DNA of 64,000 nt from assembly GCA_907165065.1 (NCBI GenBank), contig OU015525.1:48347037-48411036 (forward strand), given 5' to 3'. The position numbers and the translations under genes are program-made. This DNA comes from Caprimulgus europaeus (taxonomy: Eukaryota; Chordata; Aves; Caprimulgiformes; Caprimulgidae). Shown one piece after another: positions 25,419 through 38,808 of this stretch; the stretch's first letter is position 1; each line of letters opens with the position of its first letter. Under the pieces are notes generated by a model that had not been told where the DNA came from, ran no database searches, and was given only the letters and a program-made list of their open reading frames with translations.

Positions 25419-26165
25419 ATCACAGAATCACAGAATGTTAGGGATTGGAAGAGACCTCGGAAGATCATCTAGTCCAATCCCCCTGCCGGAGCAGGAACAC
25501 CTAGATGAGTTCACACAGGAAGACGTCCAGGTGGGTCTTGAATGTCTCCAGAGAAAGAGACTCCACAACCTCCCTGGGCAGCCTGTTCCAGTGCTCTGTT
25601 ACTCTCACAGTAAAGAAGTTCCTTCTCAAAATTAAGTGGAACCTCCTGTGCTCCAGCTTACACCCATTGCCCTTTGTCCTATCATTGCACACCACTGTGA
25701 AGAGCCTGGCTCCATCCTCCTGACACTCACCCTTCATATATTTATAAACATTAATGAGGTCACCCTTCAGTCTCCTCTTCTCCAAGCTAAAGAGGCCCAG
25801 CTCCCTCAGCCTTTCCTCATAAGGGAGATGCTCCACTCCCTGAATCATCTTGGTGGCTCTGCACTGGACTCTCTCAAGCAGTTCCCTGTCCTTCTTGAAC
25901 TGTGGGGCCCAGAACTGGACACAATATTCCAGATGTGGCCTCACCAGGGCAGAGTAGAGGGGAAGAAGAACCTCTCTTGACCTACTAACCACAGCCCTTC
26001 TAATGCACCCCAGGATGCCATTGGCCTTCCTGGCCACAAGGGCACAGTGCTGGCTCATGGTCATCCTGCTGTCCACCAGGACTCCCAGATCCCTTTCCCC
26101 TACACTGCTCTCTAGTAGATCATCTCCCAACCTATACTGGAACCTGGGGTTGTTCCTGCCCAATC
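25419..26165 (-). mobile_element. CR1 LINE, 5'-truncated, minus strand
   Basis: It starts with 'tcacagaatcacagaatg' (the reversed tail), followed by 'gatcatctagtccaatccc' and 'gccggagcaggaacacc', and runs back into ORF2 as far as 'cctggggttgttcctgccc'. A 235-codon minus-strand frame across it is the end of CR1 ORF2 ([19 protein letters not shown]), not a host gene. It appears to be the same subfamily as the copy at 58015-59203 and looks relatively young. Confidence 0.93.
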
Positions 26166-28631
26166 CTGTTCCATTCCTGAGGGATGGCTCGGATGTGTAA
26201 ACATGCACACCGTTACTTGTGAGCTATTGCTGTGCCTAGACGGACCCACAGGTGTTACCACCAGAACTGTTTGGGATGGGATATCTGATGGATATCTGTA
26301 TTAATTCTTTAATTCAGAGACCTAAGCAGTAGTAAATTGCAAAGTCTACAAAGAGCTTAAGCTTCACCTTGAGCTTATTTTAGTGACAAACTTTCAGGCT
26401 ATCTGATTAGGGAATGAAAGGGATTTGGTGGCAGGGATGTAATTGTATTGAAAAAGCTGTACAGTCTCCTAAGATTTAATCTACTAACTAGCCTTAGATA
26501 AAGCCATTTTTTTAGTCAAAGCTGGGGTGAAATAAGTTATTAGCAAATGTTTGGCTTCTGCAAATGAGCAGGAAAATGACATTGATTTGCATGCATCTGT
26601 GGACATAGACATTAGGTCCCTAGATTGTCATCTTGAAAATCTGGTATGGTTTGCATTTGTGATTTAAAAGGGGATGAAACTACTTAAGGCCTTTAAAGTG
26701 AGTATGTGCACAGAAGCATAATTGTTTTAGCCGCACTGTTGTTCTATGGCTCTAGTGAATGTAATTTAACTTCTTTGTATGCTCAACTTCAAATTCCATA
26801 GCCCCTAACTGCACTTAAAAATTCATTTTTTGAAAATCTAACCCAGACTTTTGTAAAGAAGAGCCTCTCCATAGTCATCTTCAGTGACCTAAGGGATTCA
26901 GGCCATCTCAGTAGCAGAATCTAGATTGTACTTTGCCTCATTAACCACATTTTGAAAATCACCAGCCTGCTTTGCCAGGAATTAAGTTACATGATTTAAA
27001 ATTAACATAAGAGTTTAGCATAATTGAAGTGGGACTGTGATATCTGACTTATGGGATTATAAGAGATAAAGGCATAATTTGCAGCCTAAAAGATAACCTC
27101 TATTTTTAAAAGTAAATTTTAAAAGGTCAAAGTATGAGGTTGAGTTGTAACTTGGCTTATATTTTGGAAGACTGCTAGGCAAAAACAAAAACTGAAGGTC
27201 ATCTGCTATAACTAGTATAAAATCCCACCTCCACAACTGTGCACAGATGTTTGTTTTACTCAGAAAATGTATGCAGAAGGGGAATGAAAATACACTCCAC
27301 AACATTCGGTGCAATTACACTTACACTGAAGATCAGCTGCAGCATGCAGAGCCTCTTTTGAAGGGTTTCATTACAGTAAATGCTTTTTAGTTATGAACAT
27401 TTTTTCCTTTGAAGATCTCTAAGCACTCTTCTAATGCACATCAGTTGTCAGGGCAAGTCAAATGTGCTGTAAAGGCACTACAGCGAGTCCATGGGAGCGC
27501 TAAGCACGAGGAGAGTTCTCCCTTGGCTCATTTATCTCTTCCAAACACCAGAGAGCCATGCTTCCCTCCTGAAACAAAAACTTGATTTTTGGAAAATAAT
27601 GTTCCATATTTGCCTTTCTTCTAAAATGAATCAGCATTAAATAAGATTAAATTATTTCATTTTAAGTAAAAAATATTAACTAATACATAATATAAAAATA
27701 AAGTAAAATAAAAAATAAACTGCATAGGTGTGCATTCTCAAATTCCAATGTATTTGCCCACATAAGGCAGTTTCCTCTTTCCACGAAGGATTTGGCTTGC
27801 AAAGCTCAGACACAGCCACTACAACCATCTGTTCTAAAACTTCTGGTAAACTGTTGCTTGCTGGAAGTCAGAGGTGTGCAGCCACAATGCAATCAAACAC
27901 GGCACATCCTCTTGAAACGTCCTCTGGTGTAACTCCCTCAAAAGGCCAAACTTATTGGAGCTACTCCTGCCTCGGGCTGTTCTATCCTGGTGATATGTCA
28001 TTTGAGATCACCACTTTAATTTTAAAGGTAGTTTAAATTTAAATGAAAATTACAAAATGACACTTTGCAGAAGTCTGAGAGGAAAATATTTTAATAGAGC
28101 TTTGTATTGTGCGTGTAGGTTATATATAAAGTCAGTTGTATGTGCCTTCAGGCTAACAATACATCAGATAAATATTTTTAACTATAATGTTAATGACAGT
28201 TTATCAGCTGTATAACCTGCTGTGATGCTTTCAGAACTAAATGGATTTGGCTTCAGAACCTAATGTTCGAAATCAGACCATAAATTATTACACTTCATAA
28301 AAAGTACAGATGTACATGTCCTGTATCAACCAGTTCATTTACAGTTCAGGAGCAGGAACACAGAGAACTGGGGGGTCCATAACCCCAGATACCTGAGATC
28401 GATTTGCCTTCTGAAATGTGTGTATGTGAGGGGGTGAAGGAAATAGTCATATTATTTAGTTTAATCAGAATGTCTTAGATTAAATTTGATATTCATAAAA
28501 GTACCTATTTTGGGAGAGAACTGCTGAGCCTTTTGGTGCTGTAGCTAATTGCAGGGAGTTCCACAGGTTTCTTGTATGTTAGATGTAGCTCTGCTTGTGG
28601 CTTGAATAACAGAATTGGACTTCAGAGACCA

Positions 28632-28994
28632 TCCTCTACAACTGCCTGAAAGGAGGGTATAGAGAGGTGGGGATTGTCTGTTCAACCAAGTAACAAGTGC
28701 CAGGACAAGAGGAAATGGCCTCAAGTTGCTCTAAGGGAAGTTTACAGTTGCACCAAGGGAATCTTAGATTGGATATTAGGAAGAATTTATTTACTGAAAG
28801 AGTTATCAGGCATTGGGAGGGGTTGCCCAGGACTGTGGTGGAGTCCCCAACCTTGGAGGTGTTTAAGAGGTGTCTACACATAGTGCTTAGGGACATGGTT
28901 TAGTTGGGGTCTTGTCAGTGTGAGGTTAGTGATTGGACTTGATGATCTTAAAGGTCTTTTCCAATCTAGGCAATTCTGAGATTCTGTGATTCTG
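28632..28994 (+). mobile_element. CR1 LINE, 3' end of a different subfamily
   Basis: The copy reads 'aactgcctgaaaggagg', 'caagaggaaatggcctcaag', 'ggatattaggaagaattta', 'ggacttgatgatcttaaagg' and ends in 'gattctgtgattctga'. The 3' UTR differs from the other copies in the window ('cttaaaggtcttttccaatc' in place of 'ggtcccttccaaccc'), so another CR1 subfamily is represented. Confidence 0.85.
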
Positions 28995-29867
28995 ATCTTC
29001 CTCCAAGTTCATGGACTTGTTGGACAAACTTGAACTGCTCTCTGCCTTTTTTCCCCAACTGGTAAAGTGGTCCTGTAAATGGAAGGTAATCATACCACAT
29101 GCCTTCTCCTAAAATCATTGAACTATGTGGATAAATAGCTGTGGCTAGAAATAATGTGTTAGTATGGAATTTAACTCATAGGATGTTTTATTTCCAGTGG
29201 CTCAGAGGAAGCCAGGGACTTCCCAGTTTTGTTCCAGCCGAGAAGTGCATCATTCAGCTCTGTTCTGGGCAGTTGGCAGCCTTAAGAAAGCAAGCTCTGT
29301 TTCAAAACACTGTGCATCTGTCAAGCTTGCCCAGGCACTGCCTCAGCATAAAACCAGTGCCGGGTTGTCTGACCAGGGAAAAGTGCCCCTCCGGTTCCTT
29401 TTGTACATAGGAGAGCAGACAGAGGCAGGGTGAGAATCTTCCTGTCTCATTTTATTCTGAGCCCAAATGAAGAGAAGCTATTTTATTTTGGTGCAGTAGC
29501 CCTAAATAAAGTCATGCTCAGCTAGAGAGTTCTTCAGAAGCAGTGGATACCCGCCTGTTCTCCCAAACACCAGGGCTGCATAATCCAGTACCCAGGGCCG
29601 TGTTCCTCCAGCCCTTCCTGAGGTTCTGCCAACCCTTGTGACAGCCTCCCATCTACCTGGATGTTAGAGACTCCCAGGATTTATCTCCTACTAACAGAGC
29701 CACTTTTTCTATGGCTCCCTGGAGACTACTAATAACATGGAGACTGTATTGATATAGACTATGTTGCTTTTTGCTATTTGCCTTATGGAAGTGATGTGAT
29801 GAACTACCCTGAAAGAGGGGAAAGATGCATTACAAAATAAAAAGGAAAAATATCAAGGCCACAATAA

Positions 29868-29870
<3 letters not shown>

Positions 29871-29939
<69 letters not shown>
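29871..29939. repeat. (AT)n microsatellite, ~69 bp
   Basis: An uninterrupted AT dinucleotide run of about 34 units. It produces chance open frames of alternating Ile-Tyr on both strands. It is probably length-polymorphic. Confidence 0.97.
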
Positions 29940-29945
<6 letters not shown>

Positions 29946-32846
29946 TGTTGCTTCCTTTCTTCTGTCTTCTCACATACAATTTCCCACCCTGTTTCAGTAT
30001 GTCAACATCAACACAAATGGTTGTGACCAATTGCCAGTTCACTCTCAGCTGTCAAGTGTAAGCCAGCTCCAGTCCAGCCCATCTATGTTATCATGGCACT
30101 GAGGCTGCACTAATAAGCCTGCCTGAGAGTATGGTACTGTCAGTCACCATCTGTGCACACGTATCTGTCTTGTCCTTGTCATGTAGAAATTCCTTCTATG
30201 TCAGGTTGGTTTGTTTTTTTTCTCAAATTCCTTCCAGAAAGCACAGTTTCCACAGAACCTCCCAGAACTGGTCATTTCACAAGATTTGCAAATTTGAAGT
30301 GTCCCATATAATTTGCACTCAAGAAACAGCATTCTGAGACATAAGGTATAGGAGCAGAGCAGGTTTATCTGGGCATTTCAGCACAAAGAGATGTAAATCA
30401 ACACTCAGTGGATTGTAAATACATGTCAGTAAGATATTAAATGCTAAAGGTTTTATTTTCCCAAGCTAGTTACTTGGGTGTAAAAACTTGATGTAGGCAG
30501 ACTAGCACCTGCCTATTGAATTACCTCATTCTTGGTAAAAGCACACACACTCAGAGACAAATTCTAAAGTTTTAGGAATTATAATGAGTTACAATTCATC
30601 TGAGAAACAATGTGTGTTCAGGGAGCTGAGTTCAACTACACAGCAGTTCCCTCCCTATAATTTGCACAAATGCATGTGTAAATGCATGCACATTTTATAT
30701 GTGCATGTGCACACACACAATGTATATACGTGGGTCTTATAACATTCAGACAAATGTTTCTCAACACTGGCAGTAGGAGCTACTTAGCTTAAGTCCTGCA
30801 TTTGACTTTAAAGGTCTTAAATATGTATGAAGATATATACTCTCTAAAGAAACAGAGTTCCCATCACTTGGGATGTGCAGATGGAATTTAGATTAACTCT
30901 GTTTTCATCTCTGGTTATTGCAGAGAATTAATATGGTAGCATTGTATATGCAAAGGTATCATATGCTGTACAGGCACTTAAACATTTTATTAGCATGTTG
31001 CAGAGCCATGACATTATTCCAAATAAATCTAAGCTATTTACAGGGACTGCAAGTTTACCTCTTGCATAGGTTTTCTTTTTGCTTCTTTAGCTTGCCTGGG
31101 ACAGGATGTTGCCAGGTCTATGGGTCTGCAGTTTGAGCAGCTATGCCTGCTTTTGATCATGGGTGCAGCTACAGGTTTTGAGGGGAGATTCTCTGGTGGG
31201 GATTTTTTTGGGGGGAAGAAGGTAGAAGTGGGCAAGGATTTGCATCATCTCTCTGCTTTCAAGGAAGTTATGATGTTACCACCTATAATGCACTCCAAGC
31301 TGTAGACACCAGCTGTCATCTCTGCTGTAACTTCTGCTATTCTCTTAAAAAGAAAAAAAGAAAAAAAAAAAGGGAAAACAGAAAAGGGACGGAGGGAAAA
31401 CCTCTAATGAGAAGGGGAAATGTTAATTGTGGCTGGAGGTGACAATGCACAATAAGAAATTGCTGTTTTGCTATTGTATCTCTGATGAATGTACCCTAAC
31501 ACTGAAGCACAGCAAAAGCTCAGCTCCGAGGGAGGATGATGTTTCTCAAATCCACATGATCCCTGCAGGTCCTCCTGAGTAGCAAGGAAAACACAAACAC
31601 AGAACCGAGGTTAGATGAAATGGTTCTATGTCTCAGCCATGCTTCCAACAAATTCCCTTCTCCCTTTTCTCCCTGAACCTTTCCAGTTGTCTCCAGCCAA
31701 GCGGCTGCAGTGTGTCCAGGATGCTACCCTGCCCCTGCACACAGAAACTCCCCTAATAGAAGTGCTGTTACCAGGCAGAATCTGGCTCACAATGTATTTT
31801 CTGCCTTTCTTTACTTAAAAGGGATGCTATGACTGAAATTTCCAGCTTAGGCTGATACACAGTGGGCTACTCAATCCACAAGTCAGCAGTTAGAGGAAGC
31901 AGGCAAAACTTTTCAGGTGGGCTGAGCAACTGCTGCTTCCCACCACATCAATGGGAGCTACAAGGGCCACTGCTGAAAGGGAGACACTTAAGTGTGGCTG
32001 AAGAACCCAGTCCTCAGGATATCCCTAAACATACTTTAACTGGAAGCAGCAGAGGCTGCTTTGCCAAACCCATACCTTTCTCAGCAAGCCATTCAGAAAG
32101 AGAGGGAATATTTCAGGATATTGCGAGAGATTCTTTTTAGCATTTTCAGTTCTGCTTTCTGCTCCTTCTGTCCTGCAAGTGCTGAGGCATTTCTTTAATT
32201 TATTGCAATTTACCAAAGGAGCACAAGCTCTCCCGCTCCATCTTTATAGCTGAAATCTGCTCTCTGTGCTGTCTTGGTTGCAGAACAGGGCACAGGCTGA
32301 ATGAGAGAAACTGGGAACTCGTTATGTAAAATCTACAGCAATTGAGCTTTTCTACTGCTATTATGCCCTGACCCCTTATTTTGGCGCAGTAACAAAACCA
32401 CTGAGACTGGGCAGTTACAGGGTTTCCCAGGCTCTTTTTGATTTCTTTTTTCTTTTTGGCCTTATCACAAAAACCAAGTGAATCAATGGTGTGCCCAAAC
32501 TTCTGAAATGGTTGAGGACTTCCAGTATCTCCTACATACAAAAAACTAATGGGGTAATGTGTGCATTTTATTTATTCATTATTTAATCAGCACAGTCTCT
32601 TGTGTAAAAAATTCCTTGCTCTGGATCATGTTAGAAATCTCACATACTTTTTCAGTTTGTTTGATATTTGAGCTACACTATAATCCCTATTCCTTTACAT
32701 TCACTTCATTTTCTGTATGTCTTAAATTATCCATTTTTTCCAATAAATTACCTATTTTTCCAATAAATTACATTTGCTTGTAACCCAAGTGATTTTTTTC
32801 TCCTCCAAGACTCAATCTTTGTTCCACTTCAGGATCCTCACTTTTG

Positions 32847-33017
32847 TAAAAAATAAAAGCAAAAATAAATAAAACTAATATTTTATAAATTAAAATACAA
32901 TATAAAATAAAATAAAGAAAATAATAGACAAGAAAAGAAGAGAAAGTTAAGAAGAAAAAGAAGAAGAGAAGAAGAGAAAGAAGAATAGAAGAAGAAAATA
33001 AAAAAGATAAAAGAAAG
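32847..33017. repeat. A-rich then polypurine (GAA/GAAA) low-complexity tract
   Basis: The first part (to about 32928) is nearly all A and T. The second part (about 32929-33017) is almost pure purine with repeated 'agaagaagaga' units. It could form triplex DNA, but no function is implied by the sequence alone. Confidence 0.85.
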
Positions 33018-35148
33018 CTTTCTTGGCTACAGGCTACTAGAACTTTATATGCATTTTATGCCTTTTCACAGTCTTGGAAACTTGGAAATATCTAAAATTT
33101 CTCAGGTACACTGTCAGCTCTTTAAGACAATGCATTTAGGGTCAGTTTATGCTTTTAAGGATGCATTCATTACAAGATTCTGAAACCAGACAGCAAAAAC
33201 CGTGTTGTGAAACTGCATGGAAATTTGTGCTTTTTGTATCAAACAGGTTCAGTTTACAAGTCAAAAATATTTTCGAAGAGCCCATTCTGCAAACTCCACC
33301 CTGCAACACTGAGGATGAGGCTGGGTGGTTTTCTGCCCCATCTCGCAGCGGGAGGACTGGCTGTGCTGTGGTGGGAGCCTCGCCGATAACGGTGCCGGTG
33401 AGGCGTGTAGCTGAAAAGAATCCCTTTCACTGGCCTGTTGGTTCTGCTGTGCTGCTGGTAAGAAAAATGTTCTCATGTCAGTCAAGTATGCAGGGTGAAA
33501 CTGAAAATCAGATGGGTATTGTAGATGTTTAGCTTATACAAAATGGGACGTGTGAAAACATAAACCTCTCAGAAATTTCCCTTTTTCTACGTGCATTCTT
33601 ATAAAGGTAGATCTATTTCTAATGGGGATCAGACTTTTTTTTCTTGTATCCTTGAAGATGTATGATGGGCCATATCTGCCTCCTTTTTAAACATTAATTT
33701 AATACAATATCTGTCTTTACAAACATGAAACTCACGAAATCCACTATAAACAGCAATTTATAGCAGGATTATCTACAGTCTGTCCAAAGTGTGGATGCAG
33801 GAAAAGAGAAGACTGATGAGTCTAAAGAGGTAAATAATGAAGAATGGTCTCAGGCTAGTTGCTCTGTATTAATAAGTCAAGTCTGCAAACAAGTAAAAAA
33901 ATATTTATTATCCCCAAAGTCTTCTGGAATAAATGTCTTTTGATATGTTTTTTAACTATTCACAGAGATCACAGGTTTTTTTGCTCAGTTGGTTTTGCAG
34001 TACAGCAGCTTGCCAATCTATAAGAGCCCACAGAATGCAATCGTGGAGGTTAGATTAGAAAATATTGCTTGGAAAGAAACACAAGATGTGTAAGTAGCAT
34101 CAAGCAGGAGAGCCCTCTGTCCCCGTGCTTGATTTCATCCAGACTGCAGATTTGATCTGCCACTCCCTCTCCATCCCAGTGGAGTACCGATACATGTGAG
34201 TACTGGACTGGAGCGACAGACCTCAAAAGACTGATTTCTATGGCTGCATGTGCTCCCAGAGCACATTCACTGGAGTTCAGTAACTGAAGACAAAACATTG
34301 TTAACTGATCAGTTCTCATATGTTCATCAAAAAAAACAACCGCCACTCCATCCATGCAGTGGCTATAAACTGGAATCAGTAAAGCTGACGATGGCAGCAA
34401 GAAGTGTTTGTTTCTTTGTCTTGATCTCTATTATCTTTGTTGACAATTGAGCCAACACAAGAATCTCCAAAGCAGTAAGCTTCTGCCATAAAAGAGGTTG
34501 AATAATTCCCATTGCCATTTCTGAGTTTAAAACTTTTCTCCTAGTCCAGTAAAAATGTGGCATATGTATCACAAGTTATTAGGTTTCATCTTATTTTTTT
34601 TCAAGCTGTAAACATGGAAAACTGTCAGAAATGAAATGAATGGTCAACAAAGGATTTCAAGAAAAACATGCTGTCAGATTTTCTTTAGAAGCTTATGGAC
34701 AAAAGAGCTTGAACTTGTAAATATTCATGGTTAGACCCTGCTTTTCAGTTAGTTTGATGAAAGATGAACCTTTGCATAGAAAAAAAGATCAACATCTTCA
34801 CTTCTGTGGCCTGAGGTTTTAGCTTTTAGAAGACATTAATGTTGAGAGGGAAGAAAAACCCTGCAAAATGCATAGTATTAAGAAGACAGTTACTATTGTA
34901 ATCTACAAAGATAGCCTGAATGATCTGAAGCAAAACTGTCTTTTTCAAGACATGCTGCATAAGCCCATTCATGGCATACATTTCCACTAGGTGTATAAAT
35001 CCAATGGCTGTGAAGCTCTATATGTATTATATATATTACCATTGTATTACATACAGCAGATGCCTTGGACAAAGAACAAATTCCTAGCATTGGACCATAT
35101 GTCAAATATACTATGCCACTGAGCCTCAGCCTTGCAAAAAAAAAAAAA

Positions 35149-35176
35149 CCCAAAAAACCCCAAAACCCCAAAACCC
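35149..35176 (-). repeat. Potential G-quadruplex (G3-4 T4-6 type) on the minus strand
   Basis: Four C-runs (35149-35151, 35158-35161, 35166-35169, 35174-35176) are separated by A6, A4 and A4. The minus strand therefore has four G-runs with T loops, which fits the G3+N1-7 quadruplex pattern. An A-run lies directly to the left. Confidence 0.6.
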
Positions 35177-38100
35177 ACCAACAACAGAGGACATATAAAT
35201 TTTAAAATTACACATTGGTTGACAGAGGTAGTGGCACAGAGCAAGTGTTTCTAGAGGTTCTACCACAATACTGAGTGACATTTGTTTAAAGCATTACCAC
35301 CATACGTTAGCCATGGAGCAGTAAATGAATTCACACCTGGTTGACAGATCTCTGAAAGTACTTAATGGACTAGTCATGGCAGCAATTGGCAGGGATCTGA
35401 AGGGATCCCTGTGAGGCCTCATGTGCCTAAGGGTTTTCCTCACTGAGTAATCTGGAGGTAAATATAGAATCAGTGCCAGCAGAGTTAGAACATGACTTAA
35501 ATTAATAGGTTGAGAAAAGGATGGCCATATACAGCAGATTGGATTGTCCTCTAGTGTGATTCCTGTCAGACAATAGGATTTTGTTTGCAACATTTAATGT
35601 CTCGGAGTGAAACAAGACTTATCTACAGAATGAGGGCTATATCCCGAGAAGGTCTGAGGAGTTATTGTGGAGAAGCAAGGAAGAATCCTTCTTCAATGTG
35701 ATGCTGTGGTAAGAAGGACTGATACAATTCCTAAGTGTGCTACAAGAAATACTTTCACTTCAAAATATGCCTGCTCTGGGAGTCTGATATTAAAAATGCA
35801 TTTTAAAAAGCATGTTGAAAAAGTGGTGAAGGCACAAACGAGCTGAAAAAAAACTTAAGAGAAATTTCTTTAGAGTCAGAGACTTTGAGAGCTCAGTCTG
35901 CTTAGCTTATCAAAAGGATGAAGAGAAGACTCGCTCACATTATGTAAGTGTCTTCATGGGTTGACAGCAGAAGTACAAGAGGTTTTTTAATCTGGGAGAG
36001 AATGGCATAATAAGAATCACTATATGGCACATGCACTCATATAAACTCAGTTTAGAGACAAAGGCCATTTTTGGTGATGAAAATGATTAGTCTTGGGAAT
36101 AAGCTACCAAGGGAATAGGTGGATTTTCTATTCTGTGAGTTTTCAAATCAAGCAAGGATGCTTTTTGTAAAATATATTTAACCAAATGTAAGTCATTGAA
36201 CTGGGGAAATTTGTCATCAGGTAAAGTGTAATGGTCTGCAATATATAAAGTTAACTAGAAAATGTTATGATGTTATGGAGTCTTAAAGTCTGTGATTCTT
36301 TGACTGAGCTTCATTTCTGTAGGAAACTGAAGCAATGGTGAGGGAAGAGGCTGAGCATTTGGAGCTGAGCAGCTTAGAAACAGCAGCAAGGGAGAGCAAC
36401 TCAGATTGGTCAGGAAAGCATGGCTGGATGTTAAAGGTCTTACAACAGTGGTCTATACAAAGTGAAGTACTACATTTTCTGTGGCTGATAAAATCTGTGA
36501 GTACTTAACTAACTTTCAGTGTCTCACCTAGCAAAGTTAAACAAATCTCTTTGGCCCCACTGGCTAGGACTACACAACCCTCAGCACACAAACCACCAGC
36601 ACGTTGGGCTGGTTTTCCCTCCCAGCACCCTACCCTGTCCTGCTGCATGTCACTGCTCCCCTCCACAAGAGAGCTACTTCTCTCCCCCATTTCCAGTTGA
36701 TCTGGGGTTCTTCCCCTGACTCTTCTGGACCCTCCACAAGTGCCCAGGGCTGCTTTCCTGCTCCTCCCCTCCAGTTCATCAAATCCTAGCTGGCTCTGCC
36801 ACTGATGCAGCTTTTTGCAATAGGAGTTGCAGCAGTTTGTGGCAGGAGGGCAATAAAAGGACTTTTTTTTTTTTTTCCATATTCCCAGCAAAGGGCCTGT
36901 CCATGCCATGTTGAAATTAAGCTATTTCTAAAGATTAAAAGCCTGCAGGTGATTCCTATACTACCTAGATCTTAATTTTGCTTTTCCAACTCTAATTGCT
37001 GCCTACTGAGGTGGGAGGAAAGAGCAAAGAAAAAGCAGTCTATCCAAATTGCCTCATGAGGAAGGCAATAGAGCGGGCTAAGGAAGCTCAGCAGTCATCT
37101 AAGTGTACAGCCTCTTGTAAAACCTTTCTGAAAAGCCTGAATTAATCCCCCAAATGAATGGCCATTTTGTCCCTTTCAGTTCTCCTTCTCTAGCATGGAA
37201 CTCAATGTGCAGTTAGTGGACAGACAGATTCCACAATAAATAGAGGAGAGTAAAACTAAACCCGCTGGAGCTTGGCCAGCAGCAATGTCAAATCTCTTGA
37301 CTGATTTCCCAGGGAATTCTTGCTCTAAATGTCAGGAGAACATAGCCCTGCAGCCAAACCTGGACCAGCCTGATACCAGGGCGTGACAAAATGAATGACC
37401 TAAGTAACAAGATTACACTGCAGGAAAATTAAAACTTCAGAAATGTGCAAAGATCACATTTCAGTAAGCGGTGTTTTCTGTTAGATCCTTTTAGTAGACA
37501 AAGCTTAACCCAAACTTATAAAACACAAATTGATGAGGGGAGGGGTATTTATTAATGGCAACAGAATGAAACTTTCAGTCAGTCAGAAAAGAGAAGTCTG
37601 CGAGTTTCTGCAATGATTTCTGCAATGATTTCTGAAAGGCTTACAGTGCTCTTGTTGACAGGAGCCTAGGAAGGTCAAAGGAATTTTGTCTCCTAGGAGT
37701 CTGCACCATTTTGAAAACAGCAGTTAAGTCCCTCCATCACTCAGGCACTTCTGAAAATCCTCCTAAAGCCTCTCCTGCCAGCAGCAGCAGGCGTCCCTTT
37801 CGCTGTGGTTACCTGCAGCCACTCACGCTTATGGAGCTGGCAGGAGCCTGAACAGCTTTGGGATTTCTGATCTAATATCAGCTGCAGCTGGAACTGGCTG
37901 GTGGGTTCAAGATCTGTTGGAAAAGGCAGGAACACCCAGAGAAAGAGAGGGGAAGAGAGAGAGCACACGCATGTAAGCCTCGTTGCTTTTGGAAACTGAA
38001 AGCTTGAGGCAGTGCTGAGAGAGGAGCCGAGCGAGCTGAGGAGCTTAACAGCAGCAACGTAAGGGAGAAGCGTACAGATCCGCTGGGTACAAATGGAAAA

Positions 38101-38775
38101 GGACTAAGGCACTGAGAAAGCACACAGTGCTTCTAAACTCTGTCCTTTTTTTGAGTTTTGGTCTTTCTTTTCTCTGCTGCAGTCCTGTCTAACAAACCCC
38201 ACAGTCTGACAGAGTTGCCCAGGGTGGATATCCACAAGGCTTGCCATAGGAGCAAAAGGAGTCTTCCTACACCGCTATTCAGTGAGGTGACAGAATCTAG
38301 TGCTGGGAGGTTTTTTGCCTCTCTCTCTCATATTGTTTTAGCTGGAATAAGCTGTTTGCACATTCCTCTCCAATTTTGGCAGCGTGCCCCCTCCTCCATA
38401 ACAGACCAAACTGAAATCCCAGATCCAGCACGCTTCAACTGTCTGGGAAGTCCTTGTTCAGAACAGGGACGTGTCTTATGTGTTGCAGCATCTTCTCACC
38501 ATGGCTTACATTTCTACAGAGATCTTTAATTCATGATACCCTAAAAATGACTGTAGAATGTTCAGTGAAGGAGAAGCAGAGGTGCAGTGAGATTCCACTG
38601 CACATTTCTACCCTCCTCAGACAAGAATTGAGCTTTCACATAATTTTTAAATTTTCCATATATATTCTTTTGTAAGTTATTTCCTCAACTGTGTTGAGCA
38701 CAGTAGCAGAATTAATATTTCACCCTTGGGCAGAAGTCCAAAATGAGTTATATAAAGGTTTTATAAAGATGAAAA

Positions 38776-38808
38776 AATATATATATATATTAAAAAAAAA
38801 AAAAAATC
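38776..38808. repeat. Short (AT)n followed by poly(A)
   Basis: About seven AT units run into an A-run. This is simple low-complexity sequence in the intergenic region. Confidence 0.85.

Noticed and set aside
25501-26208. 235-codon minus-strand frame as a possible host gene
   Set aside because: The translation is the end of CR1 ORF2, and the nucleotide sequence runs into the CR1 tail.
29825-30061. Frames with long Ile-Tyr alternation on both strands
   Set aside because: They are translation of the (AT)n microsatellite.
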